A program made the position numbers and the translations under genes. Positions 35,689-36,329 of a stretch of DNA of 36,329 nt are shown here, one piece after another; within the stretch, counting starts at the first letter, position 1; each line of letters opens with the position of its first letter. The stretch covers positions 1 through 36,329 of the forward strand of contig NZ_BADK01000530.1 of NCBI RefSeq assembly GCF_000333595.1, read 5' to 3'. The stretch comes from Azospirillum sp. B506. GTDB taxonomy: Bacteria > Pseudomonadota > Alphaproteobacteria > Azospirillales > Azospirillaceae. The notes below the pieces were generated by a model. The model worked only from the letters and a program-made list of their open reading frames with translations, was not told the DNA's origin and made no database searches.

Positions 35689-36329
35689 ATGCATCCGCCC
35701 GCCCGCGTCTCGACGCGGCTGCTCTCCCTGGCCGTTCTCACGGTTCTGGTTGCGGTCCTGCTGACGCCCCTGCCGGCCTTGGCCAAGCGCCCGGCGAAAA
35801 AGGCTTCCGGGCCGGTCGCCGCGGAGATCCTGATGGATGCCGGCAGCGGCAAGGTCCTTCAGGGGCGCAATGCCGACACCCTGACCTACCCGGCGTCGCT
35901 GACCAAGATGATGACGCTGCTGCTGACCTTCGAGGCGCTGGACCGCGGCACGCTGCGGCTGAACCAGAACCTCGTGGTGTCGCAGCATGCCGCGTCGATG
36001 CCGCCGTCCCGGCTTTGGCTGTCGGCCGGCAGCACCATCCCGGTGGAGCAGGCGATCCTGGCCCTGGTCACCCGCTCGGCCAACGACGTGGCGGTGGTGC
36101 TGGGCGAGGCGCTGGGCGGCAGCGAGACGGCCTTTGCCGCGAAGATGACCGCGCGCGCCAAGGCGCTCGGCATGCGCCGCACGGTGTTCCGCAACGCATC
36201 GGGCCTGCCCGACCGGCTGCAGCGGACGACGGCGCGCGACATGGCGATCCTGTCCCGTGCGCTGATCCGCGACCACGCCCGGCATTACGCCTATTTCCAG
36301 CGCCGCAGCTTCGACTGGCAGGGCGACAC
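35689..36329 (+). CDS. D-alanyl-D-alanine carboxypeptidase (5' part, cut by window end)
   Basis: The first 213 residues of a serine-type penicillin-binding protein of peptidase family S11, trimming the terminal D-Ala of peptidoglycan. A Sec signal peptide (hydrophobic core about 11-25, probable cleavage after LPALA near residue 32) is followed by the active-site tetrad SLTK (Ser70-Lys73) and the SxN motif SAN (130-132). The KTG motif should lie beyond base 36329. ATG 35689 starts five bases after the kinase stop and has AGGGAG upstream, so the two genes may share a transcript. Confidence 0.93.
   Translation, partial: MHPPARVSTRLLSLAVLTVLVAVLLTPLPALAKRPAKKASGPVAAEILMDAGSGKVLQGRNADTLTYPASLTKMMTLLLTFEALDRGTLRLNQNLVVSQHAASMPPSRLWLSAGSTIPVEQAILALVTRSANDVAVVLGEALGGSETAFAAKMTARAKALGMRRTVFRNASGLPDRLQRTTARDMAILSRALIRDHARHYAYFQRRSFDWQGD

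Overview
The window is GC-rich DNA with alphaproteobacterial features. It carries a DUF1192 gene, a DUF2076 gene, CysD with a fused CysN-CysC, and an IF3 gene with a non-AUG start. The gene mix and codon use resemble Azospirillum or a related Rhodospirillales, but this is inferred from recognition of protein families and was not tested by a database search. There are no rRNA, tRNA, CRISPR or transposase genes that I can see. About 27 protein genes are supported, two of them cut by the window ends and one frameshifted.

Layout. 1-203: the end of a DUF1192 gene (minus), followed by a 490-base non-coding region with an unusual long inverted repeat. 695-2170: manC, making GDP-mannose. 2391-6515: a type I secretion cassette made of a small protein, an HlyB-type ABC exporter with a dead peptidase domain, and an HlyD-type adaptor that is frameshifted near 6030. 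6626-9183: a DUF2142 membrane protein and galE. A bidirectional terminator (9192-9223) separates galE from a long minus-strand operon read from about 19.7 kb down to 9.2 kb: wzm, wzt, a methyltransferase/double-GT2 fusion, rfbC, rfbB, rfbD, rfbA and UDP-xylose synthase. Divergent from it, across an AT-rich islet (19861-20100, about 35% G+C), is a plus-strand sulfation operon: sulfotransferase, cysD, cysNC (20154-24239).

24276-27562 (minus) holds a ParDE-type toxin-antitoxin pair, a UdgX-like uracil-DNA glycosylase fused to a DUF4130-type domain, and its usual radical SAM partner, a poorly understood DNA repair/modification pair. Then come a TPR/glycosyltransferase-like protein (minus), a DUF2076 protein (plus), a UDP-GlcNAc-type 6-dehydrogenase (minus), a 70-residue protein, infC starting at ATA, a hybrid histidine kinase, and the start of a D-Ala-D-Ala carboxypeptidase cut by the right edge.

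How the genes fit together. Most of the window supports a surface polysaccharide. GDP-mannose, UDP-galactose/glucose, dTDP-rhamnose, UDP-xylose and UDP-GlcNAc-uronate are activated sugars. The fusion glycosyltransferase assembles them and Wzm/Wzt export the chain. The sulfotransferase with its own PAPS supply (CysD, CysNC) probably sulfates the product or another carbohydrate. The strongest leads for new biology are this sulfation-export arrangement, the methyltransferase/coiled-coil/GT2/GT2 protein, the radical SAM/UdgX pair, the AT-rich islet with an overlooked short reading frame, and two genes with non-standard start codons (infC and parE).
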